Shown: positions 9,003 to 17,861, numbered from the stretch's first letter. The stretch: 64,000 bases of DNA from Cohaesibacter sp. (GCA_025800145.1 JAOXSH010000005.1:62001-126000), one strand, 5' to 3'. Numbers and translations are program-made. Notes: generated from the sequence alone by a model not told the origin.

Positions 9003-9214
9003 CTAATACAGCATCACTGCCTTTGTCGATAAAAGCTGTTCCGACGAAAAGGTGACCTCCGCTAAATTGGGCAAACCATCAATCATTTCCTACACTATGC
9101 GAAAGTGACAGCTAGGCAGTGTAGACGGATTGGTGCGCGAATAAGATTTGGGATTCCCACGGGATTTATTGTGTGATTCATAGATGGCCAACTGATTTGG
9201 AGAGTTGGCGATGT

Positions 9215-9463
9215 CTACATATACGTGATGGCTTCATAGCCTTTGGCATATTTGCGCCGCAACAGGGTGTTGAGGGCAAGGGAGGCTTCCTCTTGGCTGG
9301 CAAAATGCGCTATTTTGCTTTGGCCATGGCTACCAATGCGCCCCCAAACCCGCTCCATTCGCACCCCGCCAAACAGATCTGCCTGTAGGGACAATCGGTA
9401 AAAGCGGGCCATATTGTGGGCCGGGTCGCAGCGATGCAACAGATAGGAGGCGGCATAAGTCAT
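9215..9463 (-). CDS. Small WGR-domain protein
   Basis: 82 residues covering one WGR domain: ARFYRLSLQADLFGG, then RVWGRIGSHGQSKIAHFASQEEA with the name-giving W-G-R, then LLRRKYAKGYEAI. WGR domains bind nucleic acids and occur in PARPs, in MolR-like proteins and as free-standing small proteins in rhizobia and relatives, where their role is unknown. The ATG at 9463 has only a weak G-rich upstream stretch, so a start further in, near HRCDPAHNMARFY, is possible. It is flanked by IS remnants and the family 1 repeat at 9529. Confidence 0.72.
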   Translation of the reverse strand: MTYAASYLLHRCDPAHNMARFYRLSLQADLFGGVRMERVWGRIGSHGQSKIAHFASQEEASLALNTLLRRKYAKGYEAITYM

Positions 9464-9528
9464 GCCCCATCATGGCCTTGTCTGAAGAGCGCGTCCAATG
9501 AAAGATTTGAATCAATCACAGGCCATTG

Positions 9529-9541
9529 ATACCAACGGCAT
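9529..9541 (+). repeat. Dispersed intergenic repeat, family 1
   Basis: ATACCAACGGCAT, identical to 416-428, in the gap between the WGR gene and the diguanylate cyclase gene. Confidence 0.6.
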
Positions 9542-9599
9542 GAAAGATTGACCCATAGGATGCCTTGATGAATGACACAGCGCGTGCTCTTGCCTTATT

Positions 9600-11432
9600 T
9601 TATGCTGTGGCTTTGATGAGGGCGTCTTGCAAATCCTGAATGGTGCCCGGATTGCTGTCTTTATCGGTCTCGCTGGCTTCGCTTTTTTGCCAGTCCAAAT
9701 CCAGCGTCAGCTCTTGTGGGTTATTGACAAGCAGCACCTGATTGCGGCCCGCAGCTTTTGCCCGATAGAGCGCCTGATCGGCGGCTTTCATCAAATCCTG
9801 CGGCATTTGACCATCCGTTGGGAACATGGCAATGCCGGCTGACATGGTGATGTTGGGCAAGGCATTGCCGTCATAATGCAGCACAATATCTTCAATGGTT
9901 TGACGCAAGGCTTCAATGCGTTCAAAGGCTTGATCCTGATCACAATCGTACAGCAAAATGGTAAATTCCTCGCCGCCAATGCGGAAAGACAGATCATTGC
10001 CATCAAAATTATTGAGCAAACATTCCCCTACGGCCCGCAACACCATGTCGCCAGCATCATGGCCGTGATTGTCGTTGAACAGCTTGAAATGATCCACATC
10101 GAAAGAGGCTATGGCAAAATTTTGCTCTTTGCGGCGGGCGGTGGCAATGCGGTTGCGGCAGGTTTCGAAGAAATGGCGACGGTTATAAAGACCTGTCAGT
10201 GGATCGCGAATGGATTGACTGCGCAATTCATCGCGCAAGCGCACATTGGCAATGGCCAGCGACAGCTGTTCGGCACAGGTTTGGGCCAGTTTCACCGCTT
10301 TGTCTGTGGTATGTTCATCCTGCCCCAAAGCCCCAAGATCGAGATGCATCAGCCCGATTGTATCGCCATGGGCGACAATCGGCAGACAAACATAGACCGC
10401 ATCATGGCTGTCGTGATCGTGGGAACAGGCAAAATCAATCTCGTCCAGACCATGGATATAGACCCGGCCTCGGCGCAGGCCCCAACATTCATCGGGCAGC
10501 ATTTCCGCCTGATGCTGGGCACCATTCCAACTGGCCATGCCTTCCAGCACATCACGCGAATTGGAATAAATATAAATGGAACCGGCGGCATCGGGCAGCA
10601 ATTTTTGCAAAATGGAAGAGGCAATCTCAAACAATTCTTCCATGGATTTGGAGGCTTGCATCCATTCGCTCAATTGCGAGAGCAGGCGCACCTCGCGGTT
10701 GCGGCGCAAATCCTTGCGCATGATGGCCTGTTCCTTTTCCCGCTGGGCTTTGGCCAAAATGCTGGTGCGGCGGCGATATTGATAGCTCAAGACAAGGGCG
10801 GTGATAATGGTCAGCGACAGGGCACTTGCAATCAACAGCCCGGCAATGGTCAGGCGCGTTTTATAGATGCCAATCTGCTGTGTCACATCGCGGCAGGTCT
10901 CGACAATGCCCGTCACTTGTGTCCCGGCCATGACCGGCACATAGGTTTTCAGAACAGTGCGAATATCCTGATCGGAATAGACCTCGCCCATATGCTCTGT
11001 ATCAAAGCCTTCAATCTGGGCGATGCGTGGATAGCTCATTTGCTGAACAATGATGCCATGTTTGAGCTGTTGCTTGAAAAAAGTCTGATCGCTGATTGGT
11101 TTGACATCGGAATGCGAGGACCAGAAAAAGTCGCCATCGCCTTTGAAAAGGCGCAAGCGAAACGCGTCCGAGGCCAAAACAAAATGCTGCATGGCTTCTT
11201 TGGAATGCTCATCCAGATGCTGAAAATCGAATTGATGACTGGGACTGTGCTGATCCTCTGCCAACAGGCCTAGCACTCTGATCTGCCATAAACTGGCCCT
11301 GCGTTCGGTTTCTGACATGACCAGTTTTTTGGCCAAAAAGTCAGGGGCAAAATACAGCCCTGTGCCGATGATGGTGGTATAAGCACCAAGAAACGCAAAA
11401 ATGAGAGATCGAATTGTCCAGTTTTTGGTCAT
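9600..11432 (-). CDS. Membrane-anchored diguanylate cyclase with periplasmic sensor, GAF and GGDEF domains
   Basis: 610 residues from the ATG at 11432 (AAGG eight bases upstream). A first helix near residues 8-30 and a second near 205-230 enclose a periplasmic region of about 170 residues (dCACHE/PAS-like, inferred). A GAF domain (about 265-420) and a C-terminal GGDEF domain follow. The active site is GGEEF at about 486-490, so cyclase activity is likely: two GTP to c-di-GMP. The RxxD inhibitory site is absent (DGND in that place), so feedback inhibition is probably lost. Alg44 of the polysaccharide cluster on the same replicon has a PilZ c-di-GMP receptor and is a possible target, which is inference. 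Confidence 0.88.
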   Translation of the reverse strand: MTKNWTIRSLIFAFLGAYTTIIGTGLYFAPDFLAKKLVMSETERRASLWQIRVLGLLAEDQHSPSHQFDFQHLDEHSKEAMQHFVLASDAFRLRLFKGDGDFFWSSHSDVKPISDQTFFKQQLKHGIIVQQMSYPRIAQIEGFDTEHMGEVYSDQDIRTVLKTYVPVMAGTQVTGIVETCRDVTQQIGIYKTRLTIAGLLIASALSLTIITALVLSYQYRRRTSILAKAQREKEQAIMRKDLRRNREVRLLSQLSEWMQASKSMEELFEIASSILQKLLPDAAGSIYIYSNSRDVLEGMASWNGAQHQAEMLPDECWGLRRGRVYIHGLDEIDFACSHDHDSHDAVYVCLPIVAHGDTIGLMHLDLGALGQDEHTTDKAVKLAQTCAEQLSLAIANVRLRDELRSQSIRDPLTGLYNRRHFFETCRNRIATARRKEQNFAIASFDVDHFKLFNDNHGHDAGDMVLRAVGECLLNNFDGNDLSFRIGGEEFTILLYDCDQDQAFERIEALRQTIEDIVLHYDGNALPNITMSAGIAMFPTDGQMPQDLMKAADQALYRAKAAGRNQVLLVNNPQELTLDLDWQKSEASETDKDSNPGTIQDLQDALIKATA

Positions 11433-11623
11433 CGCTCTGCCTTGTCTGAACAAACCCGCTTGAAAACCAAGCAGATTGGGGAAAAGAGATCTTATAATTC
11501 GGCACCAGTCTGTCCGTTGGATCCTGTTAAATCTTTAATAAGCCTGTTTTTCTTCTTGCTATGGTTTTCAAAAGGTTAAAAGAATGAAAAGGGTAAGATA
11601 AACAAATGAAATATGAAGGCCCG

Positions 11624-12664
11624 ATGATTATGGACAGAGACAGTGAAAACTGGCTGGGCAAAAGCTGGGATCTGGTTGCCGATATCGGCGGCACCAATAT
11701 GCGTCTGGCGCAGGTCTGCAATGGGCAATTGATCGCGCAAACGCATTATGAAACCGGCTCTGATTTGTCCATTGATGCGATTTTTGGCGATTTTATAGAC
11801 CAGATTGGCTGCTCCCCCACCCATGTTGAGATGGCAGCGGCCGGCGTGATTACGGAGCAGGGCGTGCAATTGACCAATTCTGGGCGGTTTTTCAACCAGA
11901 TAGACATTCAAAGGGCCACATCTGCCAAAAGTGTGCGAATTTTGAACGATTTTGAAGCCGCGGCCTGGTCTTTGGTAACGCTGAACGCTGCGGATTTACA
12001 CCTTTTGCAAGGCCCTGCCCTTCTAAAAGACAAGCCGCTGCCAAAGGGCAATCGTCTGATCATTGGGGCGGGTACCGGGCTTGGGGTCGGGGCTTTGGTC
12101 TGGTCTGGCGCACGGCCCTGTGTGGTCAAGGGCGAAGGGGGCCATTGCCGTCTTGCCCCTGATCAAGCGGAAGAGGTGGCGCTTTTTGATGCATTGATTG
12201 GGCTTTGGCCAGATATACAAATGGGCGATGGTTTGGCGATAGAAGCCGAAGCGCTGATCTCTGGCACAGGCTTGCCTTTGGTGCTGGAGGCCTTTGAAAA
12301 GGTGCATGGTCAGAGGCCAAGCAAGGCGCGAAGTGGCGATATTTTTGCCAAAGCCAAGGCGGATCCATCCTCTCTTGCGGGTCGGGCGGTGAAACTTTTT
12401 TGCAAAAGTCTTGGCGCTTTGGCTGGCGATCTGGCGCTGGTTTTTTCAGCCTATGGCGGTGTTTTTCTCTCTGGCGGGGTGTTGCAGGCCAATCCATGGA
12501 TTTTTGACGATTCGACCTTTTTGCAAAGCTTCAATGCCGGGGGACGGCTCAGTCCAATTCGCCAAAATTACCCCATCTATTTGACCCATAACACAAATTT
12601 TGGCCTGATTGGCGCAATCAATGCCATGCACTATGCTCCGGTCCAGCCTGATGGGGCGCTGTGA
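11624..12664 (+). CDS. glk: Glucokinase
   Basis: 346 residues of the Glk (non-ROK) bacterial glucokinase family: ATP-binding DIGGTN at 20-25, LNDFEA (catalytic Asp), GAGTGLGVG and GEGGH. Catalyses ATP-dependent glucose phosphorylation in the cytoplasm, feeding Entner-Doudoroff/pentose routes. The ATG at 11624 has GAAGG well placed; an in-frame ATG at 11606 would add six residues but has poorer spacing. It is divergent from the diguanylate cyclase gene and upstream of repABC. A central sugar kinase on a replicon with plasmid-type replication suggests a stably kept element. Confidence 0.9.
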   Translation: MIMDRDSENWLGKSWDLVADIGGTNMRLAQVCNGQLIAQTHYETGSDLSIDAIFGDFIDQIGCSPTHVEMAAAGVITEQGVQLTNSGRFFNQIDIQRATSAKSVRILNDFEAAAWSLVTLNAADLHLLQGPALLKDKPLPKGNRLIIGAGTGLGVGALVWSGARPCVVKGEGGHCRLAPDQAEEVALFDALIGLWPDIQMGDGLAIEAEALISGTGLPLVLEAFEKVHGQRPSKARSGDIFAKAKADPSSLAGRAVKLFCKSLGALAGDLALVFSAYGGVFLSGGVLQANPWIFDDSTFLQSFNAGGRLSPIRQNYPIYLTHNTNFGLIGAINAMHYAPVQPDGAL

Positions 12665-12771
12665 GGCTTGGCATATGCGCCGACTATTTGGGCATCTGGT
12701 AGCTCATGGCAGAGGAAAAGCATGATTTTAGACAGAGAATGGCAGAAATCAGGGCTTTTGCATTAAAGCTT

Positions 12772-12784
12772 TGTTAACCAAAAA
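12772..12784 (+). promoter_or_regulatory. TGTTAACCAAAAA element upstream of repA1, shared with repA2
   Basis: Identical 13-base word at 31671-31683, 106 and 117 bases upstream of the two repA start codons. Here it overlaps a TTAAAGCTTTGTTAA quasi-palindrome. The shared position suggests a partition-operon control or centromere-related site. No gene is seen in 12665-12877. Confidence 0.4.
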
Positions 12785-12877
12785 GAGCTGGACAGAATCG
12801 TTTTTTGCAGTCAATAAAAGTTATGACGCTTTTTTGCGTTAAATAATGGATTATTCGTCGCACTGTAAAAAATCGAT

Positions 12878-14095
12878 ATGGGGTCTGTTTTGCAAGATCA
12901 AGCTTTTCAAGGTCGGCCGTCAGAACAAGTCGGGCATTATGCCAGCCTGTTGTCTGGTCAGTTGAACGCCCTGCGTGAGCGCATGTATCCACCTCAGGCG
13001 CAAAAGAGCCTGCGCAAATTCACTGCCCCTGAATCGGCCCGTCTTTTGGGCATTGCAGAAAGCACCATTCGTCAGATGTCCCTGGATGGGGAAGGCCCCG
13101 ATCCTGAGCGCCTGTCCAATGGGCGACGTATTTATTCGCTTTCCGAGATCAATCAATTGCGGAGGCTTTTGGCCAACAAACGTCCAGCAGAAGCCCTGAA
13201 ATTTCTGCCCAATCGTCAAGAGACAGAAGGCTTGCAGGTGCTGGCGGTCTCCAATTTCAAGGGCGGATCGGCCAAAACCACCACCAGCGTGCATTTGGCG
13301 CATTTTCTAGCGCTGCAAGGCTATCGGGTGCTGGCCATTGATCTGGATCCACAAGCCTCGATGAGCGCGATGTTTGGTGCCCAGCCGGAGCTGGATGTAG
13401 CCAGCAATGAAACCTTGTGGTCGGCCATTCGCTATGATGATGAGCGCCGTCCTTTGCGCGATGTGATCCGCAAGACTTATTTTGAAGGTTTGGATCTGGT
13501 GCCGGGTAATCTGGAGCTGATGGAATTTGAACATGCGACCCCTCAGGCAATTGCCAGTGGACAGGCGCGTGGCGATGGGGTGTTTTTCCGTCGCATTGCT
13601 GCAGCCTTGCAAGAGGTGGAGGCCGATTATGATGTGGTGATTTTTGATACCCCCCCGCAGCTGGGCTATTTAACCCTTGGGGCCTTGTTTGCCTCAACCG
13701 GGCTTTTGATCACAGTGCATCCGGCCATGCTGGATGTGGCCTCGATGAACCAGTTTTTGTTGATGATGAGCGATATTATGAGTGTCATTGAAGAGGCTGG
13801 CGGTCATATGGACATGAGTTTCCTGCGCTTTTTAATCACCCGGCACAATCCCAATGATGCTCCCCAGCAACAGGTGGTTGGCCTGTTGCGGATGTTGTTT
13901 GGCCAGGCGGTGCTCAATCACACGGTTTATGAGACAACGGCTGTGGCCAATGCCGGATTGGACAAGCGCAGCCTTTATGAAATTGAGACCAATTCCATGG
14001 GCCGCGATACCTATAAACGCGCCATTGAAAGCATGGATGGGGTCAATCACGAAGTGTTGGATTTGATCAGGAGCTGCTGGGGGCGTGAGCTATGA
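12878..14095 (+). CDS. repA: Plasmid partition ATPase RepA (ParA family), repABC unit 1
   Basis: 405 residues. An N-terminal MerR-like DNA-binding region (FTAPESARLLGIAESTIRQMSLDGEGP) is followed by a deviant Walker A in SNFKGGSAKTTTSVHLA (near 128-140) with the ParA signature lysine, Walker A' in VLAIDLDPQASMSAMFG, and Walker B VVIFDTPPQLGYLTLGAL. RepA with RepB segregates the replicon and represses the operon promoter. Its stop overlaps the repB start by four bases (ATGA), as in other repABC operons. Size and layout are normal. Confidence 0.95.
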   Translation: MGSVLQDQAFQGRPSEQVGHYASLLSGQLNALRERMYPPQAQKSLRKFTAPESARLLGIAESTIRQMSLDGEGPDPERLSNGRRIYSLSEINQLRRLLANKRPAEALKFLPNRQETEGLQVLAVSNFKGGSAKTTTSVHLAHFLALQGYRVLAIDLDPQASMSAMFGAQPELDVASNETLWSAIRYDDERRPLRDVIRKTYFEGLDLVPGNLELMEFEHATPQAIASGQARGDGVFFRRIAAALQEVEADYDVVIFDTPPQLGYLTLGALFASTGLLITVHPAMLDVASMNQFLLMMSDIMSVIEEAGGHMDMSFLRFLITRHNPNDAPQQQVVGLLRMLFGQAVLNHTVYETTAVANAGLDKRSLYEIETNSMGRDTYKRAIESMDGVNHEVLDLIRSCWGREL

Positions 14096-15174
14096 GCAAG
14101 AAAACATCTCGCACACAAATGTTTGGTTCGCTTGTCAGCTCACTGGCTGAAACGGTGGAAGCGGAAAAAGCCGAGCAAAGTGGCCGCAAGACTCAAAGCT
14201 CTTTGCCTGCACGGGTTGGCTCTGGGGTGGTTGCGGCGGCCAAGGATAGTCTGGTTACAGAATTGCGCGAAGAGCGCGACCGTCTGAAAGCCCAATTGAG
14301 CGGTCAAGATGGCAAGGATGCGGTTGAGCTGGATCCGGCTCTCATTGATCCATCCCCTTTTCCCGATCGTCTGGCCGATGAAGACAGCGATAGCGCGATT
14401 GAAGCTTTGCGCCGCTCCATTGAGCAAAGCGGACAGGAATTGCCCATTCTGGTCCGCCCGCATCCTGACAGACCGGGGCGCTATCAGGTGGCTTATGGCC
14501 ATCGCCGCCTTTCTGCCATCAAAGGGCTTTCCAATCATTTTATCCGCGCCATCATTCGCGATTTGAGCGATACGGATTTGTTGCAGGCCCAAGGCATTGA
14601 AAATAGTGCCCGGCAAAATCTGAGCTATATTGAGCGGGTTTTGTTTGCCGCCCATATTCGTGCTTTGTGCAAAAATTCGGGTGAGGAAGTGGCCCGGGTG
14701 AAAATGGCGCTGTCCATCACCGATGCCGAAGCCTCTTATCTCAAACGCATTCATCACAATGTGCCTGCACGCCTTGTCCGCGCCATTGGTCCGGCCCCCA
14801 AAATCGGCCGCCCCCGCTGGATGAAACTGGCCGATCTGACCAAAGAGGATGAGCTGGCCAATCTTGCGGACCATTTGGTGCAAGAGTCAGCTTTTGCGGA
14901 TCTCTCCAGTTCTGATCAGCGCTTTCAATATGTCTTTGCCGGATTGCAAAAAGCCGCTAGCGCCAAAGACAGCCCGTCACAAGAAGGGTCGAGCGCGCCT
15001 GAGACCAATATTGCCATTTGTCATGAAGAACAGATTTTGGGCCATGTCAGCTATGGTGCGCGTCTTTCGGAATTGCGGTTGAAGGAGCAAGACTTTGCCC
15101 ACTATATCGCCGATCAATTGCCTCAGCTCTATCTGGCCTATCAGCAGAGCAAAAAGGATGAGGAAACATCATAA
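14092..15174 (+). CDS. repB: Plasmid partition protein RepB (ParB family), repABC unit 1
   Basis: 360 residues. ParB N-terminal CTPase/clamp domain with ILVRPHPDRPGRYQVAYGHRR (the GxRR-type box) near 120-145, ENSARQNLSYIERVLFA, then a helix-turn-helix region (ARVKMALSITDAEASYLKRI). RepB binds parS sites and interacts with RepA. Translationally coupled to repA. The candidate parS palindromes at 16780 and 16859 lie downstream of repC. Confidence 0.94.
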   Translation: MSKKTSRTQMFGSLVSSLAETVEAEKAEQSGRKTQSSLPARVGSGVVAAAKDSLVTELREERDRLKAQLSGQDGKDAVELDPALIDPSPFPDRLADEDSDSAIEALRRSIEQSGQELPILVRPHPDRPGRYQVAYGHRRLSAIKGLSNHFIRAIIRDLSDTDLLQAQGIENSARQNLSYIERVLFAAHIRALCKNSGEEVARVKMALSITDAEASYLKRIHHNVPARLVRAIGPAPKIGRPRWMKLADLTKEDELANLADHLVQESAFADLSSSDQRFQYVFAGLQKAASAKDSPSQEGSSAPETNIAICHEEQILGHVSYGARLSELRLKEQDFAHYIADQLPQLYLAYQQSKKDEETS

Positions 15175-15299
15175 AGGCGCACAATTTTGGGCCTTTATCA
15201 AGAAAAGACAAAAAAGTTATCCCCCCTCTTTGTAGCGGATATAGGATAGCGCCCAAGGTTCCGAACCCTGACCTGTCACTTTAAAGGAGACAACGCAAA

Positions 15300-15359
15300 G
15301 AAAAAGGCTCCCAAGCAGCATAAACCACCCAGAAGCCCTGTATCTTTTAGCACTTTATA
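15300..15359 (-). ncRNA. Probable antisense ctRNA of repABC unit 1
   Basis: repABC operons carry a small antisense RNA (incompatibility factor) between repB and repC, transcribed against the repC leader. Here the minus strand has TATAAA (15354-15359) as a -10. Start would be near 15347, and a GC-rich stem (GGCTTC pairing with GGAGCC) runs into a T-run at 15301-15305. The RNA would be about 48 bases. The -35 is not convincing: TTGACA at 15382-15387 lies 22 bases from the -10. Position and terminator fit; the promoter is uncertain. Confidence 0.5.
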
Positions 15360-15443
15360 CAGAATCAGCTTCTCACCTTAATGTCAAGTTCTGACACGCT
15401 GTTTGCGTGAACAATTTTTCTTTGCCTTGCAGAAAGCAAGGAT

Positions 15444-16742
15444 ATGACATTTTCATTGTCTGCTCCCTTTGGAGCGCGCCCTCTGTCGAGCGAGATGCTT
15501 GACGGACAGCGGATTTCTGCGGCTTGCGCCACGGATTTAATCAAGGATAAATGGCAAATATTGCGCGATTTGACCGATTGCAAACATCTGTTTGGCCTCT
15601 CTGATCGCACTTTGATGGTTTTGTCAGCTCTTTTATCTTTCCACAAGGAAAGTGATTTGGATGCACAGGACAATCTGATCGTCTTTCCGTCCAACAAGAA
15701 ACTCAGTGAGCGGGCCCATGGCATGGCAGAGCCAACTTTGCGGCGGCATTTGGCGGCTTTGGTCAAGGCGGGCATGATTGTGCGTCAGGACAGCCCCAAT
15801 GGCAAACGCTATGCTCGATCCGGGCAGGATGGATCTTTGCTCAAGGCATTTGGCTTTGACTTGCGCCTGCTCTTGGCGCGAGCAGAGGAATTGGCGCAAG
15901 CCGCGCAAAGTGTTCGCCAAGAGAAACAAGTGATCAAGGATTTGCGTCAAGAGATCACCCTGACACGCCGCGTCATTGCCAAATGTTTGGATTATGCCCT
16001 TGAGCAAGGAGGCAAAGGCAAATGGATGAGGCTTATTGAGGACTTTGTGCCGTTAAATAAGCCATTGCCTCGCCGGGTTGAGAGCAGGGATCTTAAAGAG
16101 CTGCATCGCTTGTTATTGAATTTCAGCGAAGATGTGCATAATGCGTTGGAAATATTCATTAAAGCTCAAAATATGAGCGGCAATGACCAGCAAAATGAGC
16201 GACACAAACAAGATTCAAAACTTAAAACCATTACTGATTCTGAAATTGGCTTTCCAAAGAAAGACCATGAGGAGAATTTTCAAATCCTTTCTGTCCCTGA
16301 ACGAAAATCCTGTAGTGATGCTGATTATGAGACTTCTTTACAGGATCAGATTTTGTGGGTACGAGGAGAGACGGAAGCAACCTCGGATACAATGCTCAAG
16401 CACGATATTGCGCAGGAACTGGATTTAAGCGCGGTATTGATGGCCTGCCCTGACATTGCCTATTGCAACAGAAACGGTATTTCCTCTTGGGCTGATTTGA
16501 TTGAGGCAGCAGAAGCGGGTCGAGGCTTGATGGGGATCAGTCCTTCGGCTTGGGAGGATGCGAAGCGAACCTTTGGTATCTTGAGCGCTTCGGTCACCCT
16601 TGCCGCCCTGTTACAGCGCAGTGAGGATATTCGCTCGCCTGGTGGATATTTGCGGGCGCTTGTGGCGCGCAAAGGCTTTTCGCCCAAACCGATGATCAAT
16701 AGTTTGCTCAATGCCCGATTGGAACCAAAGACCAAATTATGA
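15444..16742 (+). CDS. repC: Replication initiator RepC
   Basis: 432 residues. The start matches the family: a PFGARPLSSEML box near the N-terminus, then FPSNKKLSERAHGMAEPTLRRHLAALVKAGMIVRQDSPNGKRYAR, the winged-helix DNA-binding core. The C-terminal domain ends YLRALVARKGFSPKPMINSLL. RepC initiates replication; the origin in characterised plasmids lies inside repC itself, usually in its AT-rich middle. AT-richness rises near 16140-16330 here. The ribosome-binding site (AAGGA) is unusually close to the ATG. Confidence 0.94.
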   Translation: MTFSLSAPFGARPLSSEMLDGQRISAACATDLIKDKWQILRDLTDCKHLFGLSDRTLMVLSALLSFHKESDLDAQDNLIVFPSNKKLSERAHGMAEPTLRRHLAALVKAGMIVRQDSPNGKRYARSGQDGSLLKAFGFDLRLLLARAEELAQAAQSVRQEKQVIKDLRQEITLTRRVIAKCLDYALEQGGKGKWMRLIEDFVPLNKPLPRRVESRDLKELHRLLLNFSEDVHNALEIFIKAQNMSGNDQQNERHKQDSKLKTITDSEIGFPKKDHEENFQILSVPERKSCSDADYETSLQDQILWVRGETEATSDTMLKHDIAQELDLSAVLMACPDIAYCNRNGISSWADLIEAAEAGRGLMGISPSAWEDAKRTFGILSASVTLAALLQRSEDIRSPGGYLRALVARKGFSPKPMINSLLNARLEPKTKL

Positions 16743-16779
16743 GGCAGATCCAGGCAGAATGATGAGGAAAAGTGCCAAG

Positions 16780-16801
16780 CTTTTTAACAGCTGTTAAAAA
16801 G
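16780..16801. promoter_or_regulatory. 22-bp perfect palindrome, core TTTAACAGCTGTTAAA: candidate parS or operator
   Basis: Perfect dyad around AGCT, 37 bases after repC. The inner pattern TT-N2-C-N-GC-N-G-N2-AA resembles published repABC parS palindromes, though the outermost G/C are T/A. A second copy lies 76 bp away, centre to centre. Both are also placed to control the sugar kinase at 16896. Confidence 0.5.
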
Positions 16802-16858
16802 GATTGATAAAGTGCCTATTCAGTGATGCTGAGTGAGGCGACAGCTTGTATTTTTTCA

Positions 16859-16874
16859 TTTAACAGCTGTTAAA
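16859..16874. promoter_or_regulatory. 16-bp palindrome, second copy of the candidate parS/operator
   Basis: TTTAACAGCTGTTAAA, identical to the core at 16783-16798. It lies 21 bases before the sugar kinase ATG. Confidence 0.5.
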
Positions 16875-16895
16875 AAGAAAGAGGATGGTTCAGTC

Positions 16896-17861
16896 ATGAT
16901 TTTGTGTTGTGGTGAAGCTTTGATTGACATGGTGCCTTCTGATCCGTCTCATAAAGCCGGTCTGTTTGAATCCCATTGCGGGGGTGCTGTTTTTAACACG
17001 GCCATTGCCTTGGGGCGGCTTGGGCAAAAAACCGGTTTGTTCACGGCTGTGGGACAAGACCAGTTTGGCGATATGCTGCGCAACAAATTGTCCAACAGTG
17101 GGGCCAGTCTAGATTATCTGGCCATCTCGCCCCTGCCGACGCCCTTGGCCTTTGCCCATATCCGCAATGCGCATGTCAACTATGAATTCTATCTCAAAGG
17201 CTGCGCTGAGTTGACGAAAGAGGATTTTACCGCACTTCAAAAAGGCCAGCTCCCTTTTGAGGCCTTTTTCTTTGGGGGGATCAGTTTATGCGCCGCCCCT
17301 GTGGCGGATCATTATCATGATTTGGCCCATCATTTGGCTCATGATTTGGCCAAGGATCATTTCATCATGCTGGACCCCAATATCCGTCCGGCTTTCATCG
17401 CTGATGAAGAGGTTTATCGCGCACGTCTTTATGCCATGATGGGCTTGGCGGATGTGGTGAAAGTCTCTATCGAGGATTTGGACTGGTTGGCGGCGCATGA
17501 GCCCAATTTTGACAAGCGTCTGGCTTTTTTGCGCACTTTATGTCCCGGCTTGATTTTGCTGACAAAAGGTGAAGCGGGGGCCTTTCTTTATGGCCCGGAT
17601 GATTTGGAAATTTTCGTTGCCGCGCCTTGCGTGAAAGTCAAAGATCCGATTGGGGCGGGCGACAGTTTCAATGGCGGATTTTTGGCGGCCTTGCAAGAGG
17701 CCTCTTTGCTGTCCAAAGACGCCTTGAGCGCCGTATCCTCTGAGGCACGGAACCGTGCTTTGCAAAAAGCTCTGACTATGGCCGTTCAGGTGGCGGCGTT
17801 AAGCGTGCAAAAAGCCGGGGCCAATCCCCCTTGGCGCGAGGAAGTGTTGCACGCTTTTTAG
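16896..17861 (+). CDS. PfkB-family carbohydrate kinase (fructokinase-like)
   Basis: 321 residues from the ATG at 16896 (AGAGGA upstream; the frame to 16833 runs through a palindrome and is not used). Starts ILCCGEALIDMVP. GGAVFNTAIALGRLG is PfkB signature 1 and the catalytic DPIGAGDSFNGGFLAAL (near 250) is signature 2. Closest by eye to bacterial fructokinases (GEALIDM, FFGGISL). It phosphorylates a sugar, probably fructose, with ATP in the cytoplasm. Two TTTAACAGCTGTTAAA palindromes lie upstream; no dedicated LacI-type gene is nearby. Confidence 0.85.
   Translation: MILCCGEALIDMVPSDPSHKAGLFESHCGGAVFNTAIALGRLGQKTGLFTAVGQDQFGDMLRNKLSNSGASLDYLAISPLPTPLAFAHIRNAHVNYEFYLKGCAELTKEDFTALQKGQLPFEAFFFGGISLCAAPVADHYHDLAHHLAHDLAKDHFIMLDPNIRPAFIADEEVYRARLYAMMGLADVVKVSIEDLDWLAAHEPNFDKRLAFLRTLCPGLILLTKGEAGAFLYGPDDLEIFVAAPCVKVKDPIGAGDSFNGGFLAALQEASLLSKDALSAVSSEARNRALQKALTMAVQVAALSVQKAGANPPWREEVLHAF

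Noticed and set aside
9876..11273. 465-codon open frame on the plus strand
   Set aside because: It lies wholly opposite the diguanylate cyclase gene, whose domains are certain; its translation has no recognisable motif.
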